Source of the DNA: Leifsonia sp. 71-9
GTDB lineage: Bacteria; Actinomycetota; Actinomycetes; Actinomycetales; Microbacteriaceae
DNA length: 64,000 nt
Reading direction: 5' to 3'
NCBI RefSeq assembly: GCF_001898805.1
Contig: NZ_MKVJ01000020.1
Location: forward strand, 215,741 to 279,740
Part shown: positions 1 to 8,339 of the stretch, in pieces
Numbering within the stretch: the stretch's first letter is position 1
Layout of the letters: each line of letters opens with the position of its first letter
Notes under the pieces: generated by a model
Databases searched by the model: none
What the model saw: the letters and a program-made list of their open reading frames with translations, nothing else
What the model was told of the DNA's origin: nothing
Program-made: the position numbers and the translations under genes

Positions 1-1488
1 GCGGCGGCGCAGCAGTACAACGCGGCGTTCTTCTGCGATTACGTGCGCGACACCATCCTGAACGACCCCGCCTACGGCAAGACCAGCGACGACCGCTGGG
101 CGACCCTCAACCGCGGCGGGCTGAAGATCTACACGACGCTGAACCTCGACCTCCAGTCGGTCGCGCAGCAGTCGCTGAGCAACTACATCCCCGCGTCGAA
201 GGCCGGCATCGACCTCGGGGCGTCGAACGTCTCGGTCGAGCTCGGCACGGGCCGCATCGTCACGATGGTGCAGAACCGCGCCTTCAACAACACGGACCAA
301 CCCGTGGACGGCACGACGGCGGTGAACTACAACACCGACGAGGCGTACGGAGGCTCGTCGGGCTTCCAGACGGGCTCGACGTTCAAGGCGTTCGACCTGG
401 CGGCGTGGCTGGAGGCGGGGCACAGCCTGTACGAGAACATCAACGCCTCCCAGCACACCTTCCCGATGTCCGACTTCACGAGCACCTGCGGCGACATCTC
501 CGGCCCCTCCTGGCAGGTGGCCAACGACGAGGGATCGGCGAGCCGGCTCTCCGTGATGTCGGCGACGGCGGAGTCGGTGAACACGGCCTTCGCGATGATG
601 GCGACGAAGGTGGACCTCTGCTCCATCCTGAACGCGGCGAAATCGCTCGGCATCCACACCGCCGCGACCGGCGGCACGCTCAACTCGTACCCGTCGATGA
701 TCCTCGGCACCAACGAGGTCGCCCCGCTCACCATGGCGACGGCCTACGCGGGCATCGCCAACGGCGGCACCGTGTGCACGCCGATCGCGATCGACAAGGT
801 CCTGAACGCCGACGGCAGCGCACACAAGGTGAGCGCCACCACCTGCACCCAGGGCCTCGACAAGAACGTCGCCGCCGGCGTGACCTACGCGCTCGAAGGC
901 GTGATGACCGACGGCACGGCCACCAGCGCCAACCCGTGGGACGGTACCCCGATCATGGGCAAGACGGGCACCACCGACGACTCGCTGCAAAACTGGCTGA
1001 TCACCTCCACCACCAAGGTCGCGCAGGCGACGTGGGTGGGCAACGTTTCCGGCCAGACGCCGCTGCGCAGCCTCAGCTTCGACGGCGTGGGCGGCGGCAA
1101 TGTGAAGTTCTCGATCGTGAAGCCGATCCAGAAGGCGCTCGACCAGCTCTACGGCGGCGACGACTTCCCGAAGCCGGAGAGCACCTCGCTGTACGGCAGC
1201 AAGGTGACGGTCCCCGACGTGGCCGGCAAGACCCCCGACCAGGCGCAGAAGCTGCTCGAAGCGCTCGGCCTCGACGTCACGGTGGACCAGACGCCGGTCG
1301 CGAGCACCGAGCCGGCCGGGACCGCCGCAGACACCGACCCCGCCGCGGGATCGGCGGTCGAGGGAGGCGCGAGCATCACCATCCAGCTCAGCAGCGGACA
1401 AGCCTCCACGACCCCCACACCGAGCACCGGACCCAAATCGACGAGTCCCCCCGCACCGACCCCGGGCCCCGACAACAACAACGGCTGA
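1..1488 (+). CDS. Penicillin-binding protein with PASTA domain, 3' part (5' end outside window)
   Basis: The reading frame is open from base 1, so the N-terminal part (membrane anchor and any glycosyltransferase domain) lies outside the window; 495 residues are visible. The transpeptidase signature is complete: the SxxK motif (STFK) at 376-387, the SxN motif (SVN) at 574-582 and the KTG triad (KTGTT) from 961. A PASTA domain beginning VTVPDVAGK follows from about 1204, and the C-terminus is a Pro/Thr/Ser-rich tail. In the family these enzymes cross-link peptidoglycan outside the membrane, and PASTA domains bind muropeptides. Layout fits an actinobacterial class A (PonA-like) enzyme; class A is inferred, because the glycosyltransferase part is not seen. 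Confidence 0.9.
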   Translation, partial: AAAQQYNAAFFCDYVRDTILNDPAYGKTSDDRWATLNRGGLKIYTTLNLDLQSVAQQSLSNYIPASKAGIDLGASNVSVELGTGRIVTMVQNRAFNNTDQPVDGTTAVNYNTDEAYGGSSGFQTGSTFKAFDLAAWLEAGHSLYENINASQHTFPMSDFTSTCGDISGPSWQVANDEGSASRLSVMSATAESVNTAFAMMATKVDLCSILNAAKSLGIHTAATGGTLNSYPSMILGTNEVAPLTMATAYAGIANGGTVCTPIAIDKVLNADGSAHKVSATTCTQGLDKNVAAGVTYALEGVMTDGTATSANPWDGTPIMGKTGTTDDSLQNWLITSTTKVAQATWVGNVSGQTPLRSLSFDGVGGGNVKFSIVKPIQKALDQLYGGDDFPKPESTSLYGSKVTVPDVAGKTPDQAQKLLEALGLDVTVDQTPVASTEPAGTAADTDPAAGSAVEGGASITIQLSSGQASTTPTPSTGPKSTSPPAPTPGPDNNNG

Positions 1489-1497
1489 CCCGCCCGC

Positions 1498-1552
1498 GAG
1501 CACAGGAAAAGTGCGCCGAATCCGCCTGGATCGGCGCACTTTTCCTGTGCTC
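1498..1552. terminator. Bidirectional intrinsic terminator between PBP gene and thrC
   Basis: A perfect 22-bp inverted repeat (1498-1519 and 1531-1552) with an 11-base loop lies between two convergent genes. Its arms contain an AAAA run on one side and a TTTT run on the other, so it can terminate in both directions. Confidence 0.85.
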
Positions 1553-1580
1553 GGCGGCTAGGGGCTGGGTGGGTGCGGCG

Positions 1581-3005
1581 TCAGCGCAGGGCGAGTTCGG
1601 AGAGGAGCGCGCGGAGGGCGTGCTCGTCGTCGGCCAGCGTGGTGACGCGCTGCGGGGCGGCCAGGAGTTCGCGGGTGGCGGCGTCGGCGTCCGGGACGCT
1701 GCCGAGGGCCTCGGCGATCGTCTCGGGGAACTTCTGCGGCTTCGCCGTCTCGAGCACCAGCATCGGCACGCCGGGCTCGACGTGCTCGCGCGCGATCTTC
1801 ACGCCGTCGGCGGTGTGCGGGTCCAGGATGACGCCGCAGCGGTCGGAGACGGCGCGGATCGTGGCCAGCCGGTCGGCGTGGGTGCTCGTGCCGCTCACGA
1901 TCCCGAACTCAGCGCTGAACCGATCGAGCTCGGGGGAGAGGTCGAACTCGTCCTGGGCGTCCAACTCCCGCCACGCGGCCGCGGTCTGCTCCGCGGAGCG
2001 GCCGAGCAGGTCGAAGACGAACCGTTCGAGGTTCGACGCGCGCGACACATCCATCGAGGGGCTCGACGTCACGAAGGTGCGCGCGGCGGGCCGCGGGCGG
2101 TAGTGGCCGCTGCGGAAGAAGTCGTCGAGCACGTTGTTCTCATTGGTGGCCAGCACGAGCTTGCGCACCGGCAGCCCCATGCTGCGGGCGTAGTGCCCCG
2201 AGAGGATGTTGCCGAAGTTGCCCGACGGCACCGCGAACGACACCTCGAAGCCCTCGCGCTCGGCCGCGGGGAGAGCGTCGGTGATCCGCAGCCACGCCCA
2301 GATGTAGTAGGCGATCTGCGCCGAGATGCGGCCGAAGTTGATCGAGTTGACGGCGCCGAGGCGGTGCTCGCGCTTGAAGGCGCCGTCCTCCGCGATGCGC
2401 TTCACGAGGCGCTGGCAGTCGTCGAAGGTGCCGTCGACGACGATGTTGTGCACGTTGTCGTCCAGCAGCGAGTACATCTGGGCGCGCTGGAAGGCGCTCA
2501 TGCGGCCCTGCGGCGAGAGCATGAACACGGAGAGCCGGTCCCGGCCCCGCAGCGCGTACTCGGCGGCCGAACCGGTGTCGCCGGAGGTGGCGCCGAGGAT
2601 GTTGAGGACCTCGCCCGACTGGCCGAGCACGAAGTCGAGCGCCTCGCCGAGGAACCGCATCGCCATGTCCTTGAAGGCGAGCGTCGGGCCTTCCGAGAGG
2701 CCGACCAGCGTGATGCCGTCGTCGAGCGCGTGCAGCGGGACGACCTCCCGCGACGCGAAGGCCTCGGGCCGGTACGCCGCGTGGCAGAGCCGGCTGAGGT
2801 CGTCGCGGGGGATGTCCGTCGCGAACAGTCCGATCACCTCGGTGGCGAGGCCGGCGTAGTCCAGCGGACGCCACTGCTCCAGCAGGGCGGCGCTGAGCCG
2901 CGGCAGCTCCTCGGGGACCGCGAGTCCGCCGTCGGGCGCCAGCCCTTCGACGAGGATGTCGCAATACGATCCGAGCCGGCCGCCGCGTGTGGAGATGTAC
3001 TGCAC
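1581..3005 (-). CDS. thrC: Threonine synthase
   Basis: PLP enzyme converting O-phospho-L-homoserine to L-threonine in the cytoplasm. The 474-residue product starts MQYISTRGG and carries the PLP-lysine context PTLAFKDMAMRFLG and the phosphate-binding stretch GATSGDTGSAA, both characteristic of the long threonine synthase subgroup. A GTG start at 3005 gives the usual N-terminus; the frame stays open far upstream, but that extension is arginine-rich antisense-type sequence and not part of the protein. The gene is separated from the converging PBP gene by a strong terminator and stands apart from hom and thrB, which are not in this window. Confidence 0.95.
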   Translation of the reverse strand: MQYISTRGGRLGSYCDILVEGLAPDGGLAVPEELPRLSAALLEQWRPLDYAGLATEVIGLFATDIPRDDLSRLCHAAYRPEAFASREVVPLHALDDGITLVGLSEGPTLAFKDMAMRFLGEALDFVLGQSGEVLNILGATSGDTGSAAEYALRGRDRLSVFMLSPQGRMSAFQRAQMYSLLDDNVHNIVVDGTFDDCQRLVKRIAEDGAFKREHRLGAVNSINFGRISAQIAYYIWAWLRITDALPAAEREGFEVSFAVPSGNFGNILSGHYARSMGLPVRKLVLATNENNVLDDFFRSGHYRPRPAARTFVTSSPSMDVSRASNLERFVFDLLGRSAEQTAAAWRELDAQDEFDLSPELDRFSAEFGIVSGTSTHADRLATIRAVSDRCGVILDPHTADGVKIAREHVEPGVPMLVLETAKPQKFPETIAEALGSVPDADAATRELLAAPQRVTTLADDEHALRALLSELALR

Positions 3006-3088
3006 GTGTCGTTCCCTCGTCCTTCGGGTGTGGTGTCGTTTCAGCCTAGGCGACGCGGAGGCCCGCGATCGTCTCGGACGGGCCGCGG

Positions 3089-3964
3089 CTACGCGGCCGC
3101 GGCGGCGCTCTCGCCGAGCCAGGCGGCGAGCACCTCGCGGCGCAGCACGTTCGCGCGCTCGGCGAAGCCGCGCTGCCGGCGCACGTACTCCGCCTTGCCC
3201 TCGGGCGTCTCGATCGCGACCGGCTCGGCGCCCCACGGCCGCATGTCGTACGGCGACGCCTGCATGTCGAGCCAGCGGATGTCGCGGGCCAGCTCGAACG
3301 CGTCCAGCAGCAGCTCGCCCGGCACGAGCGGGCCGAGCTTCATCGCCCACTTGTAGACGTCCATCCCCGCGTGGAGGCAGCCGGGCTGCTCCAGCGCGGG
3401 CTGCGTCTCCCGGGTGGGCGCGAAGCGGTTGCGGGGCACCGCGTCGGGCGTGAAGAAGCGGAAGGCGTCGATGTGGGTGCAGCGCAGGTCGTGCGCCTCC
3501 ACGACCGCGTCGGTGCCGGGGCCGCCGAGCCGCAGCGGCACCTCGTGGCGCGTCTCGTCCTGCCGGTAGACCATGGCCCACTCGTGCAGCCCGAAGCAGC
3601 CGAACTGGCCGGGGCGCGCGGCGGTCGAGCGGAGGATGCGCTCGATGCCCCGCAGCAGCGACGTCTTCTCGGCCTCGAACGCGGTGCGGTCCACCACGAG
3701 CGCGCCCGGCGTCGTGCCGGGTGCGTACCAGCGCCAGGAGGCGCGCGGATCGTCGGCGGCCTCCGCCAGCTCGATGCCCGGCCCGGGATGCCACCGGCGC
3801 AGCACCCGGGGCGCGTACGAGTAGTAGGTGAAGAGGAAGTCCTCCACCGGGTGCTTCTCGCCCCGGCCCGACCGCTCCCGGTGCCCGGCCGTGAGCGCGT
3901 CGGCGCGCGCGGCGTGGGCCGCCTCGCGGGCGCGCCAGTCGGCGGGATCGAGCAGTGTGGTCAC
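3089..3964 (-). CDS. Conserved actinobacterial protein, commonly labelled 3-methyladenine DNA glycosylase
   Basis: A 291-residue soluble protein starting MTTLLDPADW. From memory, close relatives in Actinobacteria are routinely labelled 3-methyladenine DNA glycosylase. I cannot see a helix-hairpin-helix/Gly-Pro-Asp signature or any other recognised glycosylase motif. It has several conserved-looking Trp/His-rich stretches (YYSYAPRVLRRWHPG, GCFGLHEWAMVYR, CLHAGMDVYKWAMK) that could form an active site or metal site. It lies about 80 bases upstream of thrC on the same strand and 33 bases downstream of the HD-domain gene. The family call is moderate; the enzymatic label should be treated as unproven. 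Confidence 0.7.
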   Translation of the reverse strand: MTTLLDPADWRAREAAHAARADALTAGHRERSGRGEKHPVEDFLFTYYSYAPRVLRRWHPGPGIELAEAADDPRASWRWYAPGTTPGALVVDRTAFEAEKTSLLRGIERILRSTAARPGQFGCFGLHEWAMVYRQDETRHEVPLRLGGPGTDAVVEAHDLRCTHIDAFRFFTPDAVPRNRFAPTRETQPALEQPGCLHAGMDVYKWAMKLGPLVPGELLLDAFELARDIRWLDMQASPYDMRPWGAEPVAIETPEGKAEYVRRQRGFAERANVLRREVLAAWLGESAAAAA

Positions 3965-3997
3965 CCCTCGAGGATAGGTCAGGCGGGCGCCGCCGGG

Positions 3998-4615
3998 TCA
4001 GGCCGGCGACTCCAGCGGGTTCGCGGCCAGCTTCGCGCGCACGCCGCCGAGCACCAGCCGGTGCGCCTGGGTGTCGGGCTTGCGCTGCGCCTGATCGGCG
4101 ACGCGCGCGCCGAACTCCGCGGCCAGGTCGAGCCTCGGGTACGCGGCGACGACCTCCCGGCGCAGTTCGAGCGGGACGTCGTCGGCGCGCGCGCCCGAGA
4201 TGTCCAGCCCCGTGGCGGTCTCGAGCAGGTAGCCCTCCTCGTCGAACGCCGGGTCGACGGACGGCCAGTTGTGCCGCACGATCACCTCGTGCGCGCGGGT
4301 GCGTCGGGCGGTCTCCCAGCCGGCGCCCGCCGTGAGCGCGACCGCGACGTGGCCGCCCGCGTCCTCGTACGAGAGGGTCACGTTGTCGAACTCCGGCACG
4401 ATCCCGATGTCGTGGAGCAGCGCCGAGACGTACAGCAGCTCGTGGTCGATGCCCGTGCGCCCCTCCACCTGCGCGAACGCCTCGGCCCACAGCCACGAGC
4501 GCACCACGTGGTTGAGCAGCGCGGGCGAGTGGTAGGCCGTGGCGAGCTCGCGCGCGGCGCGCGCCGCCTGCGTGTCGGGTGCGGAGGGGAGGTCGGAGAG
4601 CAGCATCCCCCCCAT
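3998..4615 (-). CDS. HD-domain metal-dependent hydrolase
   Basis: A 205-residue protein whose centre carries an HD signature: a histidine in LLNHVVRSW, the HD pair in SALLHDIG, and further acidic/His residues (VIVRHNW). HD proteins use these to bind one or two metal ions for phosphoester or related hydrolysis. The spacing and the phrase LLNHVVRSWLWA recall the cyanamide hydratase-like HD subgroup, but the substrate is not predictable. A start at 4615 gives MGGMLLSDLP; the internal Met at residue 4 is an alternative. Same strand as its neighbours, no obvious functional link. Confidence 0.75.
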   Translation of the reverse strand: MGGMLLSDLPSAPDTQAARAARELATAYHSPALLNHVVRSWLWAEAFAQVEGRTGIDHELLYVSALLHDIGIVPEFDNVTLSYEDAGGHVAVALTAGAGWETARRTRAHEVIVRHNWPSVDPAFDEEGYLLETATGLDISGARADDVPLELRREVVAAYPRLDLAAEFGARVADQAQRKPDTQAHRLVLGGVRAKLAANPLESPA

Positions 4616-4689
4616 CCTGCCAAGGCGCCCGGACTCGCGCCGCTCAGATCCAGCCGGAGGCGGGGGAGATCGCGCCAGATGGCGCGAGC

Positions 4690-5724
4690 TCAGTCACGGG
4701 TCGGGTCGAGCACGGCGATGCCGACGGGCGGAGCGGAGGCGGCGGCGGGGAGCAGGAGGGCGGCCTCGGCGAGGCCGACGTGGGAGCCGACGAGCGCCCG
4801 CGGCGAGACGGCGCCCGACGCGACGAGGTCGAGCATCCCGGCGTAGTCGGCGGCGGCCATCCCGTGGCTGCCGAGCACGTCGAGCTCCCAGCCGATCACG
4901 CGGTCGAGGGGGAGCACCGGGCCACCGCCGGGCAGCAGCCCGATCTGCACGTGCCGACCGCGTCGCCGCAGCGAGTGCAGGGCCGCCCCGGCCGTCGCGG
5001 GCGAGCCCACGGCGTCGACGGACACGTGCGCGCCGCCTCCGGTCAGCTCGGCGATCGCCGACGGAGTCGCGTCGTCCGCCTCCAGCGTGTGCTCGGCCCC
5101 GAACGCGCGCGCCAGGTCGAGCGCGGCCGGGGATCGGTCGACGGCGATCGGGCGCGCCCCCAGGGCGGCGGCGATCATGACGGCGCTGAGCCCGACGCCG
5201 CCGGCGCCGTAGACCGCGATCCACTCGCCCGGCCGGGTGCGCGCCCGCGCCGTGACGGCCCGGTACGCCGTCGCGAACCGGCAGCCGAGGCTGGCGGCCG
5301 CGGCGTCGTCGATGTCGTCCGGCAGGGCGACGAGGTTGAGATCCGCGGCGCGCACGGCGACCAGCTCGGCGTGCGAGCCCCAGTGCGTGAAGCCGGGCTG
5401 CGTCTGGTCGGGGCAGACCTGAGCCTGCCCGCTGCGGCACCACTCGCAGCGCCCGCAGCCGTTGACGAACGGCGCCGTCACCCGGTCTCCCGGCCGCCAC
5501 CGCTCCACACCCGCGCCGACGGACTCCACCACACCGGCGAACTCGTGGCCCGGCACCTGCGGCAGGTGGACGCTGTCGTCGTGCCCGGCCCAGGCGTGCC
5601 AGTCGCTGCGGCAGAGTCCGGAGGCCGCGACGCGGACGATCGCGCCGCCGTCGGGGGCGACGGGATCGGCGACCTCCGCCACCCGGACGGGTCCGGCGAA
5701 CGTGTCGTACAGCAGGGCTCTCAT
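4690..5724 (-). CDS. Zinc-dependent medium-chain alcohol dehydrogenase
   Basis: A 344-residue NAD(P)-dependent alcohol/polyol dehydrogenase of the MDR superfamily. The catalytic zinc ligands are visible as SGLCRSDWH and PGHEFAG, the structural zinc cluster as CGRCEWCRSGQAQVC, and the Rossmann loop as GAGGVGLSAV. It starts 13 bases after the end of the PucR gene on the same strand, so it may be the last gene of the permease-hydantoinase-DUF917 operon, acting on an alcohol or aldehyde intermediate. That placement is inference; an unrelated adjacent gene is also possible. Confidence 0.88.
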   Translation of the reverse strand: MRALLYDTFAGPVRVAEVADPVAPDGGAIVRVAASGLCRSDWHAWAGHDDSVHLPQVPGHEFAGVVESVGAGVERWRPGDRVTAPFVNGCGRCEWCRSGQAQVCPDQTQPGFTHWGSHAELVAVRAADLNLVALPDDIDDAAAASLGCRFATAYRAVTARARTRPGEWIAVYGAGGVGLSAVMIAAALGARPIAVDRSPAALDLARAFGAEHTLEADDATPSAIAELTGGGAHVSVDAVGSPATAGAALHSLRRRGRHVQIGLLPGGGPVLPLDRVIGWELDVLGSHGMAAADYAGMLDLVASGAVSPRALVGSHVGLAEAALLLPAAASAPPVGIAVLDPTRD

Positions 5725-5737
5725 GGGGCTCCCGGGG

Positions 5738-7252
5738 TCAGCGCCGCACGGCGCGGCAGGCGAGGTGGACGGCGAGGCGGGTCTCCGGGTCGCCGAGGTC
5801 GAGCCCGAGCAGTTCCTGCGCGCGGGCGACGCGGGTGGAGACGGTGTTGCGGTGGAGGCCGAGGGCGTCGGCGGTCGCGGCGATGCCGGACTCGTGGTCG
5901 AGGTAGGCGGTGAGCGTCTCGACGAGCTCGGGCCCGCGGGCGATCAGCGGCGCGAGCAGGGACTCCGCGGCCGGGACGAAGGTGTCGCTCTCGGTCCAGG
6001 AGAGCAGCAGCTGCTCGAGGCCGAGGGCGTCGATGCGGACGAAGTGCCCGGTCGCGGAGCGGTCGGCGGCGATCCGCGCGGCGTCGGCCGCCCCGTCGAT
6101 GGTCGCGACCAGTCCGGCCGACCCGCTCTCCAGCGTGCCGACGCCGGTCGCGACGTTGAACACGCGGCGTGCGGCGGTGTGCAGCGCGTGCAGGGCGCGC
6201 ACGTTCTCCTCCACCCGGCTCGGCGCGGGAGGCGCGGTGAAGCTGAGCCAGCCGGTCACTCCGCGTCCGCTCGTCGCGGCGTGCGAGTCGATCGGCAGGC
6301 CGGTCAGCTCGCGCGTCACGAAGCGGAGCAGCTGGAGGGTGTCGACGCGGGAGCGCCCGATCAGCCGGAACCCGAGGTGGTAGCCCGTCGTGCGCCAGCC
6401 GCGCTCCAGCATCCGCTGCTCGAGCTCGGCGTCGCGGCTGTCGCGCAGCTCCAGGAAGTCGCGCAGCAGCCCGGAGGAGACGGCGGCGTCGTTGACGTCC
6501 GCGACCTCGTCGATGAGGATGCGCGCCGCGACCGCGGGCATCGCCACCTCAGCGGCGACCGCGAGGGCGCTGAGCTGCTGCTGCCCGAGGCCGCGCCCGA
6601 AGACGGCCAGCCGCAGCCCGGCGCGGCTCGGGGAGTCCACGCGCACGGAGGCCGCCGCACCCTCGGGCAGCGAGACGGTGTCGATCCAGGGGCCGAAGTC
6701 GATCGCGGCGTGGACCGGGGCAGGCAGTGACTCTCCGGCCTCCAGGAGCACGCCTTCGCTGTCGATCAGGGCGACGCCGTGGCCGACGCTCGCCGAGAGG
6801 TGCCGCAGCAGGTCGGCGAGGTTGGCGGCGTGGTATTCGATGGACTGCGCGACCCGGCGCACATAGCCGAGGGTGAGGGCGTCCCGGCCCTCCAGCAGCT
6901 CCCAGCCGGCCCGGGCGAGCGCCATCGGCTCCCCGGTGTCGAGCAGGGCGAGGCCGAGGCGTTCGGCGAGCGCCCGGGTGCCCGCGCCGAACGCCTCCGC
7001 GCCGGGCAGCGCCAGCCCGCGGTAGCCGCGGTCGCGCACCCGGCGTACCAGCGCATCCTGCTGCCACGGGGTCGTGGGCGGGGCGACGGTGAGCACGGCG
7101 AGGGCGCCGTCGCCCTCGGGAGCGAGTTCCGCCTCGGCCGAGGCGACGACCAGATCGCGCCACACGACGGCGGGATCCGCGCCGGCGATGGCGCGCAGTC
7201 CGCCGTTCGCGGGATGCGCGAAGAGCGCGGCGAGGTCCAGCTGGTCGTTCAC
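5738..7252 (-). CDS. PucR-family transcriptional regulator
   Basis: A 504-residue regulator. The last 60 residues carry the PucR C-terminal helix-turn-helix (YLDHESGIAATADALGLHRN followed by TVSTRVARAQELLG). The N-terminal 350 residues are the variable sensory part of the family. In characterised systems PucR proteins control purine, allantoin or related nitrogen catabolism. I chose a GTG at 7252 because it overlaps the stop of the upstream DUF917 gene (GTGA), indicating translational coupling; the frame continues further upstream but only as shadow sequence. It is encoded inside the operon it probably controls, with candidate operator repeats at 13628-13671. Confidence 0.88.
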   Translation of the reverse strand: MNDQLDLAALFAHPANGGLRAIAGADPAVVWRDLVVASAEAELAPEGDGALAVLTVAPPTTPWQQDALVRRVRDRGYRGLALPGAEAFGAGTRALAERLGLALLDTGEPMALARAGWELLEGRDALTLGYVRRVAQSIEYHAANLADLLRHLSASVGHGVALIDSEGVLLEAGESLPAPVHAAIDFGPWIDTVSLPEGAAASVRVDSPSRAGLRLAVFGRGLGQQQLSALAVAAEVAMPAVAARILIDEVADVNDAAVSSGLLRDFLELRDSRDAELEQRMLERGWRTTGYHLGFRLIGRSRVDTLQLLRFVTRELTGLPIDSHAATSGRGVTGWLSFTAPPAPSRVEENVRALHALHTAARRVFNVATGVGTLESGSAGLVATIDGAADAARIAADRSATGHFVRIDALGLEQLLLSWTESDTFVPAAESLLAPLIARGPELVETLTAYLDHESGIAATADALGLHRNTVSTRVARAQELLGLDLGDPETRLAVHLACRAVRR

Positions 7253-8277
7253 GCCGCCACCTCCAGCCCGGCCAGCCCGAAGCCGGCGGGCGTCACGTGG
7301 CGCAGGCGGTCGGCCGTCGCCGTCCACCACGCGGGAGCCGGGAGGGCGAGCACCGTCACATGCCGCGCGAGCGTGACCCCGTCCACCTGCAGGATGTCGC
7401 GGGAGATGGAGTCGACGGCCACGATGATCTCGGGGCTGGCGGCGGTGGTCTCGCCGTCGCGTACGACCGCGAGCAGCTCGGAGCGGGCGACGAGCCGAAG
7501 CAGTGCGCCGTCGTCGGCGTCGACCTGGATGGCGCTGACGTACGGGTCGTCCGGCAGGGGGACGATCGCGCTCACCCGTCCCGAGCCCAGCAGGCGGCCT
7601 CCGGTCGCCCCGGCCAGCTCGCCGGGGGAGAGGGCGCGGTCGGCGCTGGCGTCGCCGAGGGCGAGCGCCCGCTCGAACGTGCCCAGGACGGCGTGCTCGG
7701 CCAGGTCGCCGACCGTGAAGCCCGCGACGAGCACCGCACCGCCTCCGCCGGCCTGCACGATGGCGGAGCGCACCTGGCTCTCGACGTCGGCGGGGCGCTG
7801 CGTGTCGATCACGACGACTCCGCCCCCCGTGTCGCAGACCGTGATGACGCCGGGGACCGCGTCGACCAGGAGCGAGACCTGGTCCAGGCGGGGGAGGGCA
7901 CGGCCCATCAGGTCGGCGTCGACCAGTGCGAGGCGGTCGGCCAGCAGCAACGGGGTCAGCCCGTTCATCCCGGCGCCCTCGAGCGCGCACACGGCCGCGG
8001 CGCGCACGCCGGTCCAGCGCTCGGCGGCGTCGACCAGCGGACCGAACACATCGGCGCCAGGGAGGCGCTCGGCGAGCAGGTACGTGGAGCCGGCGAAGGC
8101 GACCGCCACGCACGGCGTCGCGGGATCGAACTCGGCCGGGGTGCGCGAGGTGAGGGGCCAGGCGGGGGCGTCCTGCACCATCAGCTCGAGCATCGTCGTC
8201 CCGCCGCCTCCACCGGAGCCGAGCAGCGAGAAGCCCCTGGCGAGCGCGGGCAGGCGCTCCGGCCCGAGGGTTCTCAT
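7249..8277 (-). CDS. DUF917 (S-methyl-thiohydantoin desulfurase-like) protein, third paralogue
   Basis: A 342-residue member of the DUF917 family, starting MRTLGPERLPALARGFSLLG. It keeps the glycine-rich N-terminal loop but as GSGGGGGTTMLEL, whereas its two neighbours have GTGGGGDPYIG. It is clearly the most diverged of the three tandem copies. The C-terminal ATPase-like beta domain features (IVAVDSISRD, GVTLARHVTVLALP) match the family layout. It overlaps the PucR gene by 4 bases and is separated from the preceding paralogue by a 62-base gap with a GC hairpin. Family members sit beside hydantoinase/oxoprolinase genes; exact chemistry is unknown here. Confidence 0.85.
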   Translation of the reverse strand: MRTLGPERLPALARGFSLLGSGGGGGTTMLELMVQDAPAWPLTSRTPAEFDPATPCVAVAFAGSTYLLAERLPGADVFGPLVDAAERWTGVRAAAVCALEGAGMNGLTPLLLADRLALVDADLMGRALPRLDQVSLLVDAVPGVITVCDTGGGVVVIDTQRPADVESQVRSAIVQAGGGGAVLVAGFTVGDLAEHAVLGTFERALALGDASADRALSPGELAGATGGRLLGSGRVSAIVPLPDDPYVSAIQVDADDGALLRLVARSELLAVVRDGETTAASPEIIVAVDSISRDILQVDGVTLARHVTVLALPAPAWWTATADRLRHVTPAGFGLAGLEVAA

Positions 8278-8296
8278 GCCCTCCAGGGTAGGCGGT

Positions 8297-8324
8297 GCGG
8301 GCGCCCGCCTGCGCGAGCGCCCGC
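8297..8324. other. Intraoperonic GC-rich hairpin
   Basis: An 8-bp inverted repeat (GCGGGCGC at 8297-8304, GCGCCCGC at 8317-8324) lies in the only sizeable gap between the DUF917 genes. It could set differential mRNA stability or partly attenuate transcription into the third DUF917 and pucR genes. There is no T-run. Confidence 0.4.
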
Positions 8325-8339
8325 GAGCCGTGGTGCTGC

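Noticed and set aside
405..3356. A 983-codon open frame on the plus strand across the PBP tail and antisense to thrC
   Set aside because: Arg/Pro/Ala/Gly-rich composition typical of an antisense or alternate frame in GC-rich DNA; crosses a strong terminator and opposes clearly functional thrC.
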